From Channallabes apus (taxonomy: Eukaryota > Chordata > Actinopteri > Siluriformes > Clariidae): DNA of 64,000 nt. Location of the stretch: contig CM060113.1 in the NCBI GenBank assembly GCA_030522415.1, forward strand, positions 3,896,467-3,960,466, given 5' to 3'. The notes under the pieces were generated by a model, which did no database searches, had not been told where the DNA came from, and was given only the letters and a program-made list of their open reading frames with translations. This document shows positions 34,291 through 46,090 of this stretch, one piece after another; positions within the stretch are counted from its first letter, which is position 1, and each line of letters begins with the position of its first letter. The translations under genes were made by a program, and so were the position numbers.

Positions 34291-34421
34291 CGATTTCTTG
34301 CTTTTTCAAACCAATTTTGAAATTAACTCATTTAGTGAATAAAAGTATAACATTTCTCAGTTTAAACATTTGTTCTGTTCTCTATGTTCTATTGTCGGTG
34401 AGATATCCATCTGTTCATCAG

Positions 34422-34441
34422 TCTATCTATCTATCTATCTC

Positions 34442-34488
<47 letters not shown>

Positions 34489-34490
34489 GT
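34422..34490. repeat. (CTAT)n microsatellite
   Basis: About 17 tetranucleotide copies with single variants. Confidence 0.95.
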
Positions 34491-34494
34491 CTAT

Positions 34495-35510
34495 GGTGGT
34501 TTTCCAGTGTAGTCCTTCCTGAGTACTATTTACCCACACACTGACACACTTATTTGTAAGCAGACATAAACTGACAAAAAAGTGGTTGCCATGGTGATTT
34601 CACTGTACCACAGAGACACAGAAGGAGAGAGCGAGTGTTGCTTCATCACCTCGCTAAATTAATACATGGTATGAATTTTCTGTAAACATGACCACCAGTG
34701 CCAGGATGTGCCAATGACAGAAGAGTTTAGTCCACACTGTGACCTATTCTGTATGACTCGAATGCGACGAATGAGTCTGTGCTTGTGCATGCGTGCGTGG
34801 ATGAGTGTGTGCACGAGTGTGAGTGTGTGTGTGTGTTAAATTACTCCATGAGATATTTGGTTAATAAAACTGTTGGTTAATAAAAAGTCAAAAGAATGAG
34901 TCATACACACAGGGGAATTTTGCCTGTTTTACAGCTTTTGAAAAATGTGTGTAAACACTGATATATAGTATGCCTCAAGGCTCGTGCTATGTACAGCAAA
35001 CATGCATAACCACGCACACACACGCATGCATTTACGCAACAAATCTGGTTCTTCTTTGTGTCAAAGCTTATGAACATCTTAATCTGCAGGTCAAATACAA
35101 CACTCGACCTCATGCTTTATGCATAAATAAATACAGAATGTCACCAAAACTGTTAGTCAAGCTTTATGTGTTAGTCTCTAATGTGAGCTTAAAATTTTAG
35201 AACTTGTAAAGAGTGACTGTACTTTTATTAGTTTGTTTTTATAAGTTCCTGCAATTTTTTATGAGCTGTATTTCTGTAATATGTAGCGCATGCCACGTTT
35301 AGGTGTTAGGTTCTCATTATGTCATTTCAACACAGTAATCAGAGTGAATCGACGTGCAATCGTAGGTACATTGGCATACGAACACCCAGCCTTAAGAATT
35401 TTCACCTTTTGCAAGAAATTTGCCTGGACATTTTCAGCAAAGTTGTCTTTCAAAACTTATTTGCATCACTGGAAAGCCAAGTGAAGTGAGTTTCAAGGGC
35501 AGTAGCATGT
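34495..35510. other. no recognisable gene or repeat
   Basis: Contains a short GTGTGT run near 34820. Frames near 34901-35200 show nothing recognisable. Confidence 0.5.
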
Positions 35511-35515
35511 GTGTA

Positions 35516-35832
35516 TGGCGGCACGACGGCTTAGTGGTTAGCACTGTTGCTTTGTGCCTCAATGGTCCGGGTTCGATTCCCGTCTCTGTGTGCATGGAGT
35601 TTGCATGTTCTCCCCGTGCTTGGTGCGTTTCCCTCCTACACACTCCGGTTTCCTCCCACAGTCCAAAGACATGCAGATTAGGCTAATACTAAATTAAATG
35701 TGAGTTTGTGTGTGTGTGTGTGTGTGTGCCCTGCCATGGATTGGCACCCATGTCCTAAGTCTCCTGGGATAGGCTCCAGGCCCCCTGTGACCCTGTATAC
35801 AGGATAAAGTGGTAGAGACAACGATGATGACG
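35516..35832 (+). mobile_element. tRNA-derived SINE, older copy
   Basis: GGCGGCACGACGGCTTAGTG head, GGTCCGGGTTCGATTCCCG B-box near 35564, TCCAAAGACATGCAGATTAG, tail GATAAAGTGGTAGAGACAAC then (GATG)n. The middle has lost about 25 bp relative to other copies. Confidence 0.88.
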
Positions 35833-35834
35833 TT

Positions 35835-36810
35835 TAATGTCTATTTATTTCATTCCTTTTTTAAATGTTTTGATGATTTTTCATATGCAAAATAATTGTA
35901 TTCCAGTGTTGGAAATTGGTAATATTGGTAATATTTTCGGGTGGCTGGAACAGATTATGGAATGGATTCATATTATTTCCTACAGCAACATACTGTATGT
36001 TTCACAGTATGAAATTCCGCCTTAAGAACTCGCCTCCGGAATGGATGAGACTCATCTGCTCTTCGTTTTCACTAAATAACTTTTGTCACTCAAACATGAA
36101 TTTTGAAATGAATTTCAAAATGAGGGCAAATGTCCTCTTTACCCCAAATCTATTTGATCCCCAAGACATTGATTTTTTTCCTTTTTAATCTTGCATAGGA
36201 GCAATGAGACGATGTGACAGAAATCATAAATAAAAAAAAAAGTGCTAATAAACTCCTCGCTGTAATAATCACGGATTGCTGTATCGCCACTTTCTTGTCA
36301 TTATACAAAATATGTTATCAAGCCATCTTTCGTTGTCCTGACATTTCACTAATTGATTAAGTGGCTCGTTAGCCAGCACACAGTGTGCACCTGCGTCCTC
36401 CTTTCATTCAGCCACCTCCTCTCGAAACCTCGAAAAACACCAAAAGGTTACTGATCTGCCTCTAGTGCTCATCTCAAGTGTTTTTTTTTTCCCTTCCTCT
36501 CTTATTCTCTCGCTCTCCCCCTCATTTCATGATGTATATAATTCTAATATAAGAACGCAGGTCTCAGTCAGAACACTTCATTCATCTTGATTACCGTTGA
36601 TTTCCTGATGTTGCTAGCATATTTTTGGCTAACACAGCTAATAGCTAACACCCTTAGCATGTTCTTACATCACAGTAAAATCCACAGTGTTGATTTAACA
36701 CTTTCAGGGTTTATATGAGTCTAACTGGATCGACAGTTTACATAGCTTTCATCATAACATGTGACTTTTCATCATATAAACGTTTATCATATTTTGCTAT
36801 ATTTTTAATG
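35835..36810. other. unique DNA; 36190-36450 is a candidate conserved noncoding element
   Basis: No gene. The part near 36260-36440 (TAATAATCACGGATTGCTGT ... ACTAATTGATTAAGTGGCTC) is complex and non-repetitive with homeodomain-like TAAT cores. This is only a suggestion from texture. TACTGTA at 35991. Confidence 0.3.
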
Positions 36811-36813
36811 TAG

Positions 36814-37148
36814 TCTCGAGGAAGGTGGTGTAGTGGTGTCACTTTGCACCTCTAGGGTGGCCTGATTCCCGTCTCTATGTGCATGAAGTTTGCATGGTGG
36901 GTTTCCTCCGGGTGCTCCGGTTTCCTCCCACAGTCCAAAGACATGCAGATTAGGCTAGTTGGAGTTCTCAAATTGTCCATAGTGTGTGATTGAGTGTGTG
37001 AGTAAGTGTATGTATGTGTACATTGTGATGGATTGGCACCCTGTCCAGGGTGTACCCCGCCTCGTGCCCTAGGTCTCCTGGGATAGGCTCCAGGCCCCCC
37101 GCGTCCCTGAATACAGAATAAAGTGGTGTAGACGTTGAGTGAGTGAGT
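36814..37148 (+). mobile_element. tRNA-derived SINE, diverged head
   Basis: GGTGGTGTAGTGGTGTCACT, a degraded B-box, then TCCAAAGACATGCAGATTAG, GATTGGCACCCTGTCCAGGG and a GTGAGTGAGTG tail. Confidence 0.85.
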
Positions 37149-37649
37149 TTCGAGGAATCGTTCTCAAGGTTTTCTGGAGAACATTTTTATCTCTCATTTC
37201 CAGTACCTGAGCAGTTTCAGGTTGATGTATTTTGTTTGTTAAGCCACGCATGACCTATAAATCATTTAAGAATAAAAAACACATCTAACTTAAGTCCTGA
37301 CCCAGTGAGAAACAGGTGCAGGTGATGACAGATGATCAGGACGGTGATTTGTTTTACTGCTGACGCTGAATGCTGAGTGGTTGGAACAGACGAGAGGGGA
37401 AATGAGGTCGCTGCTGCTGAGGCTGTTACATAAACAACTTAGTTTTTAATTACTGTATATCTTCAGGCAGTTTGTGTGTGTGTGTGTGTGGAGGGTGGGG
37501 TTGCATCTAATAACCTAAACTCAAGCTAATAGGGTGCCTCATTTCTTTTCCATTTACAGTTAAAATGGTCAAAATGACGCATCTCCTACCCTCTGTATTT
37601 TTTTTTTTAAACCAAGCCACTTTTTCCAGCTTCGATCCTAAAGGATCCT

Positions 37650-38215
37650 AAAATGGCTGTTCAAGGGCTGTTCATGTCAAACTGGAACTTGATGAAATTT
37701 GTGGTGAATGAAGGCGTGAAAACGATCGACATTTACAGAAGACTTCAAGGACAGTACGGTGATGGGACTCTTAGATGCAGAAACACATTTGAACGGTGCA
37801 AACATTTTAAAGAAGGCCGAGGTGGCTCGGAGCTCACTGCAGTCGTTTCCATGAACATTCAGCGATCGGAACACCTGATCGTTGAGAATCAGTGGATAAC
37901 TTGTTGCGGAAGAGACGCATCTGACGGTTTGAAGTGTACAAATAATCATTCATCAACAACTTTCGCACATTACAGGAACTCGGCTGGGAGTTATTGCCAC
38001 GTCCCCCTGTACAGTCCTGACATCGCTCAAGTTCATTTCCACATGGTTGGAAACGGTGTTAATGGGGTTCCTGGGAGGCCGTGGTTTCAGACGTGAATCA
38101 GACAGCCAGTCCGTGAACAAACGTTTTTTTTTTCCTTGATGGTGTCCAAGCACTAGTGAAACACTGAGATAAGTACATCAGGAGCAGGAGATTATACAGC
38201 GAACAATATAGTGAA
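37650..38215 (+). mobile_element. mariner-like transposon relic (copy 3)
   Basis: Best-preserved mariner N-terminus in the window: LMKFVVNEGVKTIDIYRRL, QYGDGTLRCRNTFERCKHFK and EGR in one frame, the helix-turn-helix of a mariner transposase. LYSPDIAQVHFHMV follows, the region of the last catalytic Asp (SPDLAPSDFHLF in the family). The catalytic middle is missing. No TIR is visible at either end. Confidence 0.8.
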
Positions 38216-38668
38216 GCAGCTAGCGCTCGTTTACTGTTTTCGTTTTTGCGGATTTTCTAACGTATCTTGTTTACTACGCCATATAACGTTTCTTTCTTTC
38301 TTTTTTTCTCCTGAGAAGAAAAGCGTGCTGTAATATCAGTAAAGCGCCGCTGAGATCTTCTTCGCCAAGTCTCTGGTAGTGCTGCTTGAGAATAAAAATA
38401 TATCTGCACATGAGACTATATGTGTGTGTGTGAGTGTGTGTGTGTGTGTGGATTGAGAAGGAGAGCAAGGAGAGATTGAGGATGACAGAGAGAGATGGCA
38501 TCGCCGCCTTTGAGACCGGATTTGAGCGTTTTAAATTAAGCTTAGGGGAAAAGCTGAGTTCGGCGTGTGATGTGATGAAGTTTGATCTGGCACGATCACG
38601 AAGCCTTTAGATGAGCTTTACTTTCTCCGACTGTCTAAAATGATTTCACCCACAAACACATGATATTG

Positions 38669-38681
<13 letters not shown>

Positions 38682-38734
<53 letters not shown>

Positions 38735-38827
38735 CTTTCTCTCTCCTGTTACACTCCCACTCATGCATATAGAAAGAGACGCTTAATACAATTTAGATTT
38801 GTTAGGCTGGGATCTTTCTTGCTTATG

Positions 38828-38876
<49 letters not shown>

Positions 38877-38961
38877 GCAATTCGCGCTGCATCTCTTATG
38901 TTTGGTGTTCTTGTGATGCTTTGATGCTCAGGATGTGTCTGCAAATGGACACTGTTGCACA

Positions 38962-39005
<44 letters not shown>
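38682..39005. repeat. three long (CA)n/(GT)n microsatellites
   Basis: (CA)n at about 38682-38731 and 38833-38876, (GT)n at about 38965-39005. Confidence 0.95.
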
Positions 39006-39006
<1 letters not shown>

Positions 39007-40000
39007 CTACATTATCATAGACTATGTGGGTTGCATAAGTGAGCTCTCCTGGTGTGGAATAAAAGTCGTGCTTTTGCTCCCGGGAACATGATCGCACCCA
39101 CGCTTGACCTGCGCTGACCTCCGCACACACGATCGCTGCTTAAAATACACAGACGAGCTGATACACTCCACCGCGGCCTCCTGCTGATACACGGGACATG
39201 CTTTTAAAACACCCTCGTCATCTTACATGCCTTCTGATCTTTTATATTTTCTCTCAGGTCAGGGATGATCAGCTCCAGTCCAGGAGGCCAGAGTCCAGGA
39301 CACGATAGTGATTCTTCTGCTCGAACACAGCTGATTCAACTACGCTGTTAATCAGCAGGTTAAGTGGGTGTGTTTAGGTTTTGGTGAATCGTGCTGGAGC
39401 TCCAGGAATGGCATTGAAGGACACTATTTTAGTTCAATACCTACATTTTTATTTATTTATTAATTCATTTATTATTTGTTTGGTTGCTTGTTATATTAAA
39501 GCATTCCGTACAAAATTAAGGCCTTTTTTTTACCTCCACAAAAAATCTGTAGTGTCCGTAACCATGTCGAATTCATGTTGCAATATCATAACAATTTTGG
39601 GTTTTAGAATAATACACTTTTTCAGGTTTATGTTTTTTCATGTGAAATCTAAATTGGGCAAGTTTCATCTGAGTCACAATTAAGATCAATAAACGATATG
39701 AATTAAAAAAAAAAAGGTTACAGACACTTAAACATAAAAGTGCATGAAATTGTATTCAGCAAATGTGTTTCTTTTGATCTGATAAAAATATAAATGTATG
39801 TATATTTATAAAAAATTATGACACATGGATCGAGAAATAAGAAGCATTAAGTATTATGTTGTTATTGGTGTTATATTATAATTGTTAATGGTGTTTTATG
39901 ATTCGAAAAAATTCACTTTTTTACCTACAGTAGGTGAGACATGTTTTGGCACCAATAACACGTTTTGGCTGACTGCCTTGGCAAAAACAAACAAAAACAC
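39006..40000. other. no recognisable gene or repeat
   Basis: GC-richer to about 39380, A+T-rich after. A frame at 39381-39683 (+) is hydrophobic but lacks any family feature. TACAGTA at 39926. Confidence 0.5.
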
Positions 40001-40004
40001 TCCG

Positions 40005-40164
40005 ATATTTCCCTTTTTTGCCTTTTGGCAGATGCCCTTATCCAGAGCAAATAGATTTTTTTTTAAATCTCATAATACATTTGAGCAACTGAGGGTTACG
40101 GGGTTTCCTCAAGAGACCAACAGTGGCAACATGGTGTTGCTGGGGTTTAAACCTGGACTGAGTC
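40005..40164 (-). mobile_element. SINE with L2-type tail, minus strand, truncated
   Basis: GGCAGATGCCCTTATCCAGA is the reverse complement of the L2/SINE 3' tail. CAACTGAGGGTTACGGGGTT and CCAACAGTGGCAACATGGTG match the SINE at 47913 in reverse. The tRNA-like head is incomplete. Confidence 0.8.
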
Positions 40165-40440
40165 TAATCCAGAGCGATGGGCGTGTCAGGGTAAGAAGGG
40201 AACCACATGAAGCGATGCATCCATCATCCATACGTAGTGTCCACTGTTCTGGAGACAGTGTTATGATCTGGGGTTGCTTCAGCTGCTCAGGTCGAGACTC
40301 AGCAACGTTATGTGGCAATAAAATGAAGTCAGCTGACCACCTGAAGGTACTGAATTAGGTTATCACATCTATGGAGGTTTTCTTCTTCCCTGATGGAACA
40401 GAGTGTGAAACAGCACACGTGAACTGGCCACTATGTTGTG
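40165..40440 (+). mobile_element. Tc1-like transposon relic
   Basis: Frame contains EAMHPSS..., GDSVMIWGCFSCSGRDSATL and GNKMKSADHLKVLN, the central part of a Tc1 transposase. VITSMEVFFFPDGT-like coding follows. Its counterpart at 16630-17010 carries ten extra bases at the CATCTATGGAGG position (about 40367). Confidence 0.8.
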
Positions 40441-40449
40441 AGCTGGAAT

Positions 40450-41440
40450 ACAAATTAAAGTAACTGTAGAGATGTACAGAAAATATGTTTTTTCTTGATT
40501 GACACAACATGTATCGTGTACAGTATATGGTCTGAGACCCAGGCCAATAATTAGACCAATAAATCTAACTTAAAATCATTCAAATGATCTTTAAATGATT
40601 TTTAAGTGGATCAATTTAAAAATGTGTTTTTTTTATTGAATTGTTAATAAGAAATTATGTATTATGTATCTTGCCAAAAATTATATTGTCAAGTGGTTTC
40701 TATAATTCCAAGATGGCAGACGGTATATATGCTGATTAAGATGGTGATTAAGTCTTTCACTGTCCAATTAAATGCTATTTTCATTGTCATTTTTTCATGT
40801 TATTAAAACTAATGAAAATAACTCAAATTTACCGGCATCAATGTGGATTCATATTTATTTAATGCTTATTTATTAATGTATTTATTTATATGTATTTCAA
40901 ATGGATTTTGTAGCTAAACCTACTGTAGCTTTACACTTTAGCACAACGTTGGTGTTGGAGTGACTTGACTTGGATGGTCATAAAACGCATCACTGATCTC
41001 TCTCTCTCTCTCTCTTTTTTTTTTTTTTTTTTGTTAAAATCTCATTCCTGTGGTGTTCAGCTAGAACCCACCAACAGAAAGACAGTAAACTAACAGACAT
41101 CTGCAAAAGTAGTAGCGGTGACGATGAAATGTAAAACACACTAAGGAACACGAAACAAAAAAGCTAGCATTAGCCCAAGCTCATGTTGGAAAAAAAATTC
41201 TCTGTAAGAGCCGGTTTACAGATCACATTGATTGATGATGGATGTTACGTTTGTTCATGGGACATCGCCTTATGATCAGACGTGTACAACATGCATTAAA
41301 TGGGAATTCAGATTCTACTGAGATAAAGTACAATGTGACGAATACTGTAAGTGATCAGAAATTATAGTGTTTATTATCAGATATGTATTTGAATATCAGT
41401 CAGAGCTTTATTTCTATGGTTTCTATGTCCAAAAAAAAAA
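40450..41440. other. A+T-rich unassigned DNA
   Basis: (TC)n at 41000-41015 followed by poly-T. TACAGTA/TACTGTA at 40519, 40921 and 41343. No gene. Confidence 0.5.
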
Positions 41441-41720
41441 AAAAAGGAGATAAAAATGAAGGTGGGCCTGGGGTATCCCTATTCATCACGATTGTTCCCT
41501 TAATTAAAACAGAAAAAATGGAAGTAAATTGAAAAATGATTGCCTTGTGTAAATACTGCAAAATCCATTTGTTTGCCTAATTTCCCTCCCGAATGTAACT
41601 AATGTAAAATCGCCAGGGGAGGCCGCACTCACTCTGATTCCTTTAATTACAGTTGTTGTTCGAGTTTTGATGATCTGACGCTAATTGGTAAGAGTGCAGT
41701 AATCATGTTTGCATGGTGAG
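41440..41720. other. unique sequence, candidate conserved noncoding element
   Basis: Complex sequence with several TAATTA-like cores (CCTTAATTAAAACAG, CCTTTAATTACAG, GCTAATTGG) and no frame. Only texture supports a regulatory role. Confidence 0.3.
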
Positions 41721-42003
41721 CGGCAGGAAGACGACGTGGCGTAAAGGAGCCGTGCTGGTTTTAAATAAACTTCTGGGGTGAAAATAAAAAGTGTACAAAA
41801 GAAAGATAAAAAAAACAGGGAAAGACGTACACTTTAAAAAAATTGACAGCAAGATTAATGTGTCAGAAAATATTAACAAGACGCTTAGTTCAATCATTCA
41901 TGGATTAAATTATTTGTCTGATAATATCATGTGGTTAATATAAGCTTTAATTAATTATTCATGTACATGCACTGACAATAAGTGCCGCTTGCTTGGAGCT
42001 ATC

Positions 42004-42187
42004 CTGGCATCAGTGCCATGCCATGCCATGGCATGATAAATTTCTGCCCAGTTGCCCACAATCAATGGCAAGCAGCGCGCAGTCATGGCAGCCGAGGGCA
42101 GCGTGGAACGACGCCAAGTCGAGCTGCGAAAGCCGAGTGTGTTTGCCCAGCGCCTGCTGCGCTGCCAAGGTCAAATGTTCTTGGCAG
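42004..42187. promoter_or_regulatory. cluster of nine TGGCA/TGCCA half-sites (possible NFI-binding region)
   Basis: TGGCA or TGCCA at 42005, 42014, 42019, 42024, 42029, 42066, 42086, 42163 and 42182, four of them abutting. Nuclear factor I binds TTGGC half-sites, of which only some here are full matches. The surrounding sequence is unique and GC-richer. Function is inferred. Confidence 0.3.
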
Positions 42188-42653
42188 CCTTTTTTTTTTT
42201 TTTGGTCTCGTGGTCTCCGGAGTAACGCGGGCAGAGGAAAAGCAGGCACTCCAGGAGAAATCGGGATATCAGAGGTTGGTTCAAATTGCAGCTAAAAGTC
42301 AAATCGGAATTGACAAGCGTTATTTACAATGTCAGAGCAAATCAGATCAGCATAAAAAGCGCGAAATAGGACAGCACAACTCTAATTGATGTTTTATTTC
42401 TCATCTTAAAACACGACTGCTGAACACTCGATGCTGATTGGCTGATGTGGAATTGTATCACAAATACTAACTTGGACTCTTACTGTAAGGCAAAATTATC
42501 GGAAAAAGAACAGATAACTGCTGTGTAAAAATATATTAAAGTGGGTAAATATTTTAGCTAGCAAGGTGATTTACTCATAACGTTGCTTTTTAAAAAAAAT
42601 AAAAATAAAAAAAATAAATACATAAAAAAAAAATATATATATATATATATATA

Positions 42654-43200
42654 CTACCGTTCAAAATTTGCAATTTTCTTTGTTTTTGTTTAGTGATTTA
42701 TTTTCTACATTCTACAACAATACTGTGGATTTCAAAACTATAAAATAACACATATGGAATTAGGTAATTACGTAACAACAAGAAAAACACCAGTTAGTTG
42801 TTATTGTAAGACACAGAGGTCGGCCTTTCTGTAATAGTTCCTGCAAGAACAGTATTGTGTCAAGTGCATTTGCAAAATCCGTCCAGCACCATAATGAAAC
42901 TGTCTCTCATGAAGGCCGTCCCAGGAGGACGAGACCAAAACCTACCTCTGCTGCAGACGAGAAGTTCATTTAGAGTTATCAGCCTGAAAAATGACCAATT
43001 AACAGCAGCTCAGATTAGAGGCGTTATGAAGTCTTTACAGAGCAGAAGTAGCAGAAACATCTCAATATCAACTGTTCAAAGGAGATTCATGCAGTTTTTC
43101 GACGCCTTCAGCAAAACTTTACAATGTAGAAAGAAATAAACATCAGGAACCATCATGGAGTTGACACATGAATGTGTTCTAAAACTTTTGAACGGTAGTG
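42654..43200 (+). mobile_element. Tc1-like transposon with CACTACCGTTCAAAA ends, internally deleted
   Basis: Left end CTACCGTTCAAAATTTG after TA, right end AAAACTTTTGAACGGTAGTG before TA, a matching TIR pair. The inside has transposase remnants on the plus strand: LTAAQIRGVMKSLQSRSS then RNISISTVQRRF, the second helix-turn-helix of the DNA-binding domain. No catalytic domain. About 547 bp, so it could only move with transposase from elsewhere. Confidence 0.88.
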
Positions 43201-43204
43201 TATA

Positions 43205-44190
43205 TATGCTTAGAAAGACTGTTCTTTAATGGTTTAAGGAAGTACTCTCTGAATTAACGTTCTCAGTCTTAGAAAAGTATTCAAGGTACGTTTTTTGATT
43301 TCTTGTTGCCATGATAACACGCATGTCATGAACAGAGTTGAGGCAGGCTGATCTTCAATAACGTGGAGTTTAACATTTTTAAACTCAAACACAAAATCTG
43401 AACACAAACATGACAACTATGACTAAGCCTAGGCCAGATGCTATAGGGAAATGCTAATGATCAAGCTAACAATGCTTAACAAGCAGAACTCAACAGGGAA
43501 CCAAAGTGCAAGTTCAGAGAGATCATCAGTTAGAACAACAACAGACGTTACAACAGATGCAAAACTAAATCTAAAAACATGGACAAACTGATGATACTGG
43601 ATAAGTTTCAGGTGAACGCCATTAAGGCTATGGACTATGAGATGGGTAAAGTGCATGCTGGGAAAGGAAGTAATAAAACAGGAACAAAAACAGGAGGATC
43701 ATACAGTATATAATAATATAATAATATATAAGGCTAGTCAAGTTCTTCCACACCAAATTCCTCATCCATGTCTTCATGGGCCTTGTTCTGGAGCGCAGTC
43801 ATGTTGGAACAGGAATATACTGTATACTGTATAAAGCATATACATTTTTTTGGCTGACTCTCTATATGTAACTGTATGTAATGTTGCTGTTTAGTTAATA
43901 AAAATGCCAAAGTTCTGTGCTATTAAAGGAATAAAACACTCCAGGGCATGCTGCTGCGGATAACTAATCAACTTCAAAGTAGGACAAGTAACTCTGGTTC
44001 ATCACACCACCTTCAAGCGTTTCATTCTTTATCACTACAAGGATGTTCACATTCAATGGGGAAACACTACATTAATTACCTGTTGCTACGGTTACCCTGG
44101 GTCAAGTCTTAGAGGTTACTATGAAATTCAAGGGTTACAGAATAATAAAATAAGATTTAGAGAACGTACTCTGTATTTGTATTCTGTATT
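43205..44190. other. unassigned DNA with a dispersed repeat scrap at 43915-44015
   Basis: GGAATAAAACACTCCAGGGC near 43929 recurs as GGAATAAAACACTTTAGGAT near 50787, and GGTTCATCACACCACC near 43996 recurs near 8703. Class unknown. Closely spaced TACTGTA motifs at 43818 and 43825, another at 43702. Confidence 0.45.
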
Positions 44191-44194
44191 TCTT

Positions 44195-44840
44195 TTTTTA
44201 TTATTACTGCGGTTTTATTAAAAGTGCAGCTGCGAGGCCAATTTTGCTTTCTAACATTCTTTTTGAGTCCGTCTATATCAGGCATTTTTCCTAAATTAAT
44301 TACCACATCGAGCTTTTAATTAAAATGTCCGCAAGCACTGGATGTCAGATTTAAATCCAGCGCAAATGCTAACTATTGAACACAGGCTTTAGACTTTATT
44401 AGCTTAACACAGGCGCCTTGCTCTATGCTCGACCTCTTCCACCTAGAAACGGCTCATCGTTATTTAATCACCATAAAAGAAAAAAAAAAAGAAAAAAAAA
44501 ATCTGGCTGTCTGCCAGCGCTTTTAGCTGGCCGGGGTGGAATATGATTGACCGGGCCGTGATTGCCCGTTGCTTTGTCTGATTATTTGCTCGAGATATTA
44601 TCTGTGCGATCGCTCTAAACCGACACGCTTAATATTACAGAGCCTTCATCTCTGAGAGAGCTTGCTCTCGAGTTGACATGAAAGGACATAGCAAATTAGC
44701 TCCTCTGCTTAAGCTAGCGGAAGTCTCCTCCTTTTGTGTTGGTTTTGTTTTAATGTTGAGGATGAACGAGAAGACGTTCCGAGACGGGTTTTTGGAAACG
44801 ACAGACGACAGCCTGTTATCTGCAGCCAAACTCCACCTTC
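44195..44840. other. unique sequence, candidate conserved noncoding element
   Basis: About 600 bp of complex sequence with homeodomain-like cores (TAAATTAATTACC, TTTTAATTAAAA) and a GC-rich centre near 44520-44580. Interrupted only by a poly-A tract at 44477. No coding potential. The regulatory role is inference. Confidence 0.35.
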
Positions 44841-45019
44841 ATGACTAACAAGCAGAAGAGAAGAGAAAAACAAACACAGTGCCGTGATGTACAGCGATTT
44901 AAAGCACAGCTCCTACGTACGTGTTGGGTAATTTATGTCAGTTTGACGAACTGAGAAAGAGACCGAAATGAGAATTATTTCATCCTTGATTCCCAAAGTC
45001 TACCGAGATATCGTATAGA

Positions 45020-45690
45020 CAGACGTGGAAAGAGTAATAAAGTTTTGTACTTAAGTAAAAGTACTGTTGCAGTAGTGAACTTTTACTGAAGTACAAGTAA
45101 AGTTACTCTTATAAAAATCTACTCAAGTAAAAGTAAAAAGTAGCTCATTAAAAATTTACTCAGAGTAAAAGTTACCGAGCGGGGGGGGGGGGGGGGGGGT
45201 ATGGGCTGGGAGGGGGTTTGGGGGTGGGGGATGGAACACAAGTGCATAATAAATCTGTTGCCTTTGTTGTGCTTGAAATCAAAGTGGTCGCTTAAATATG
45301 ACCAGGGGTTTGATCATAAGAATTTGATGGCATTTCACTTTCAGTTGTGTCGGCATCACTGACATCTGTTCTGTCCTCTATTGTTCTTGTGAATTTAGTG
45401 CGTTTGTTCTCCATCAATCAGTCAGTGCAGTGGTTTCTGGGGTGCAATATTTTTCCTTCCCCGTTGTATTATTTGTATTATTTTTCATTTTCCTTCATTT
45501 ATTTTTTACTCAGCAGCGAATATGATTTAAAATGCAGTGAAGTACAATACTTTAAACAAAACATACTTCAGTAAAAGTTAAATTACAGATTTAAAAAAAA
45601 AAAAACTACTTTAAAAAGTAGAAGTACACAAAAAAAATCTACTCAATTACAGTAATGCGAGTAAATGTAACTGATTACTTTCCACCTCTG
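45020..45690. mobile_element. TIR DNA transposon (non-autonomous), CAGACGTGGAAAG ends
   Basis: Left CAGACGTGGAAAGAGTAATA, right reverse complement CAGAGGTGGAAAGTAATCAG. Both arms go on with AGTAAAAGTAC / TTTACTCAAG-type sequence, a repeat family seen in many fish. About 670 bp. No transposase and no clear target duplication, so I leave the superfamily open. A 19-base G run and further G tracts lie at 45180-45232. Confidence 0.75.
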
Positions 45691-45714
45691 ATCATAGCCC
45701 TACTGAATTCCGAG

Positions 45715-45850
45715 GTTTGTTTGATCAGGAGATGTGGATTAGTTTTCTGTAACAGTGAGTTTATATTAACACGCTTGTTCTAATACGTTGACGTTTCTAT
45801 AGTAACAGCTATGGAAGGAGTCTCCAGTGTCAGGGCCAAACCTGTGTTAA
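45715..45850. repeat. interspersed repeat fragment (GTTTCTATAGTAACAGCTA family)
   Basis: GTTTCTATAGTAACAGCTA near 45793 and AAGGAGTCTCCAGTGTCAGG near 45815 repeat the order seen at 8080-8290. Confidence 0.5.
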
Positions 45851-46057
45851 TATGCATTCGGATATCTGTGTTAGTTCAGGTCTGTGTGTGTCATGCAGTG
45901 ATGTTTTTAATAAACTTCGTCCTCTGGAAAGGCGTGCCTCGGCAGATGTGTGTCGACGTCTAAGATGTGTGGAGATGGATGAGGGTCCTCACAGAGTGTG
46001 TGTGTGACAAAGGTGAGAGAGTTATTAGAGCGTAGCGGCCCTGCTGGCCGTGTTAGA

Positions 46058-46090
<33 letters not shown>

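Noticed and set aside
38660..39091. 143-codon frame rich in His-Thr and Cys-Val
   Set aside because: Produced by CA/GT dinucleotide repeats.
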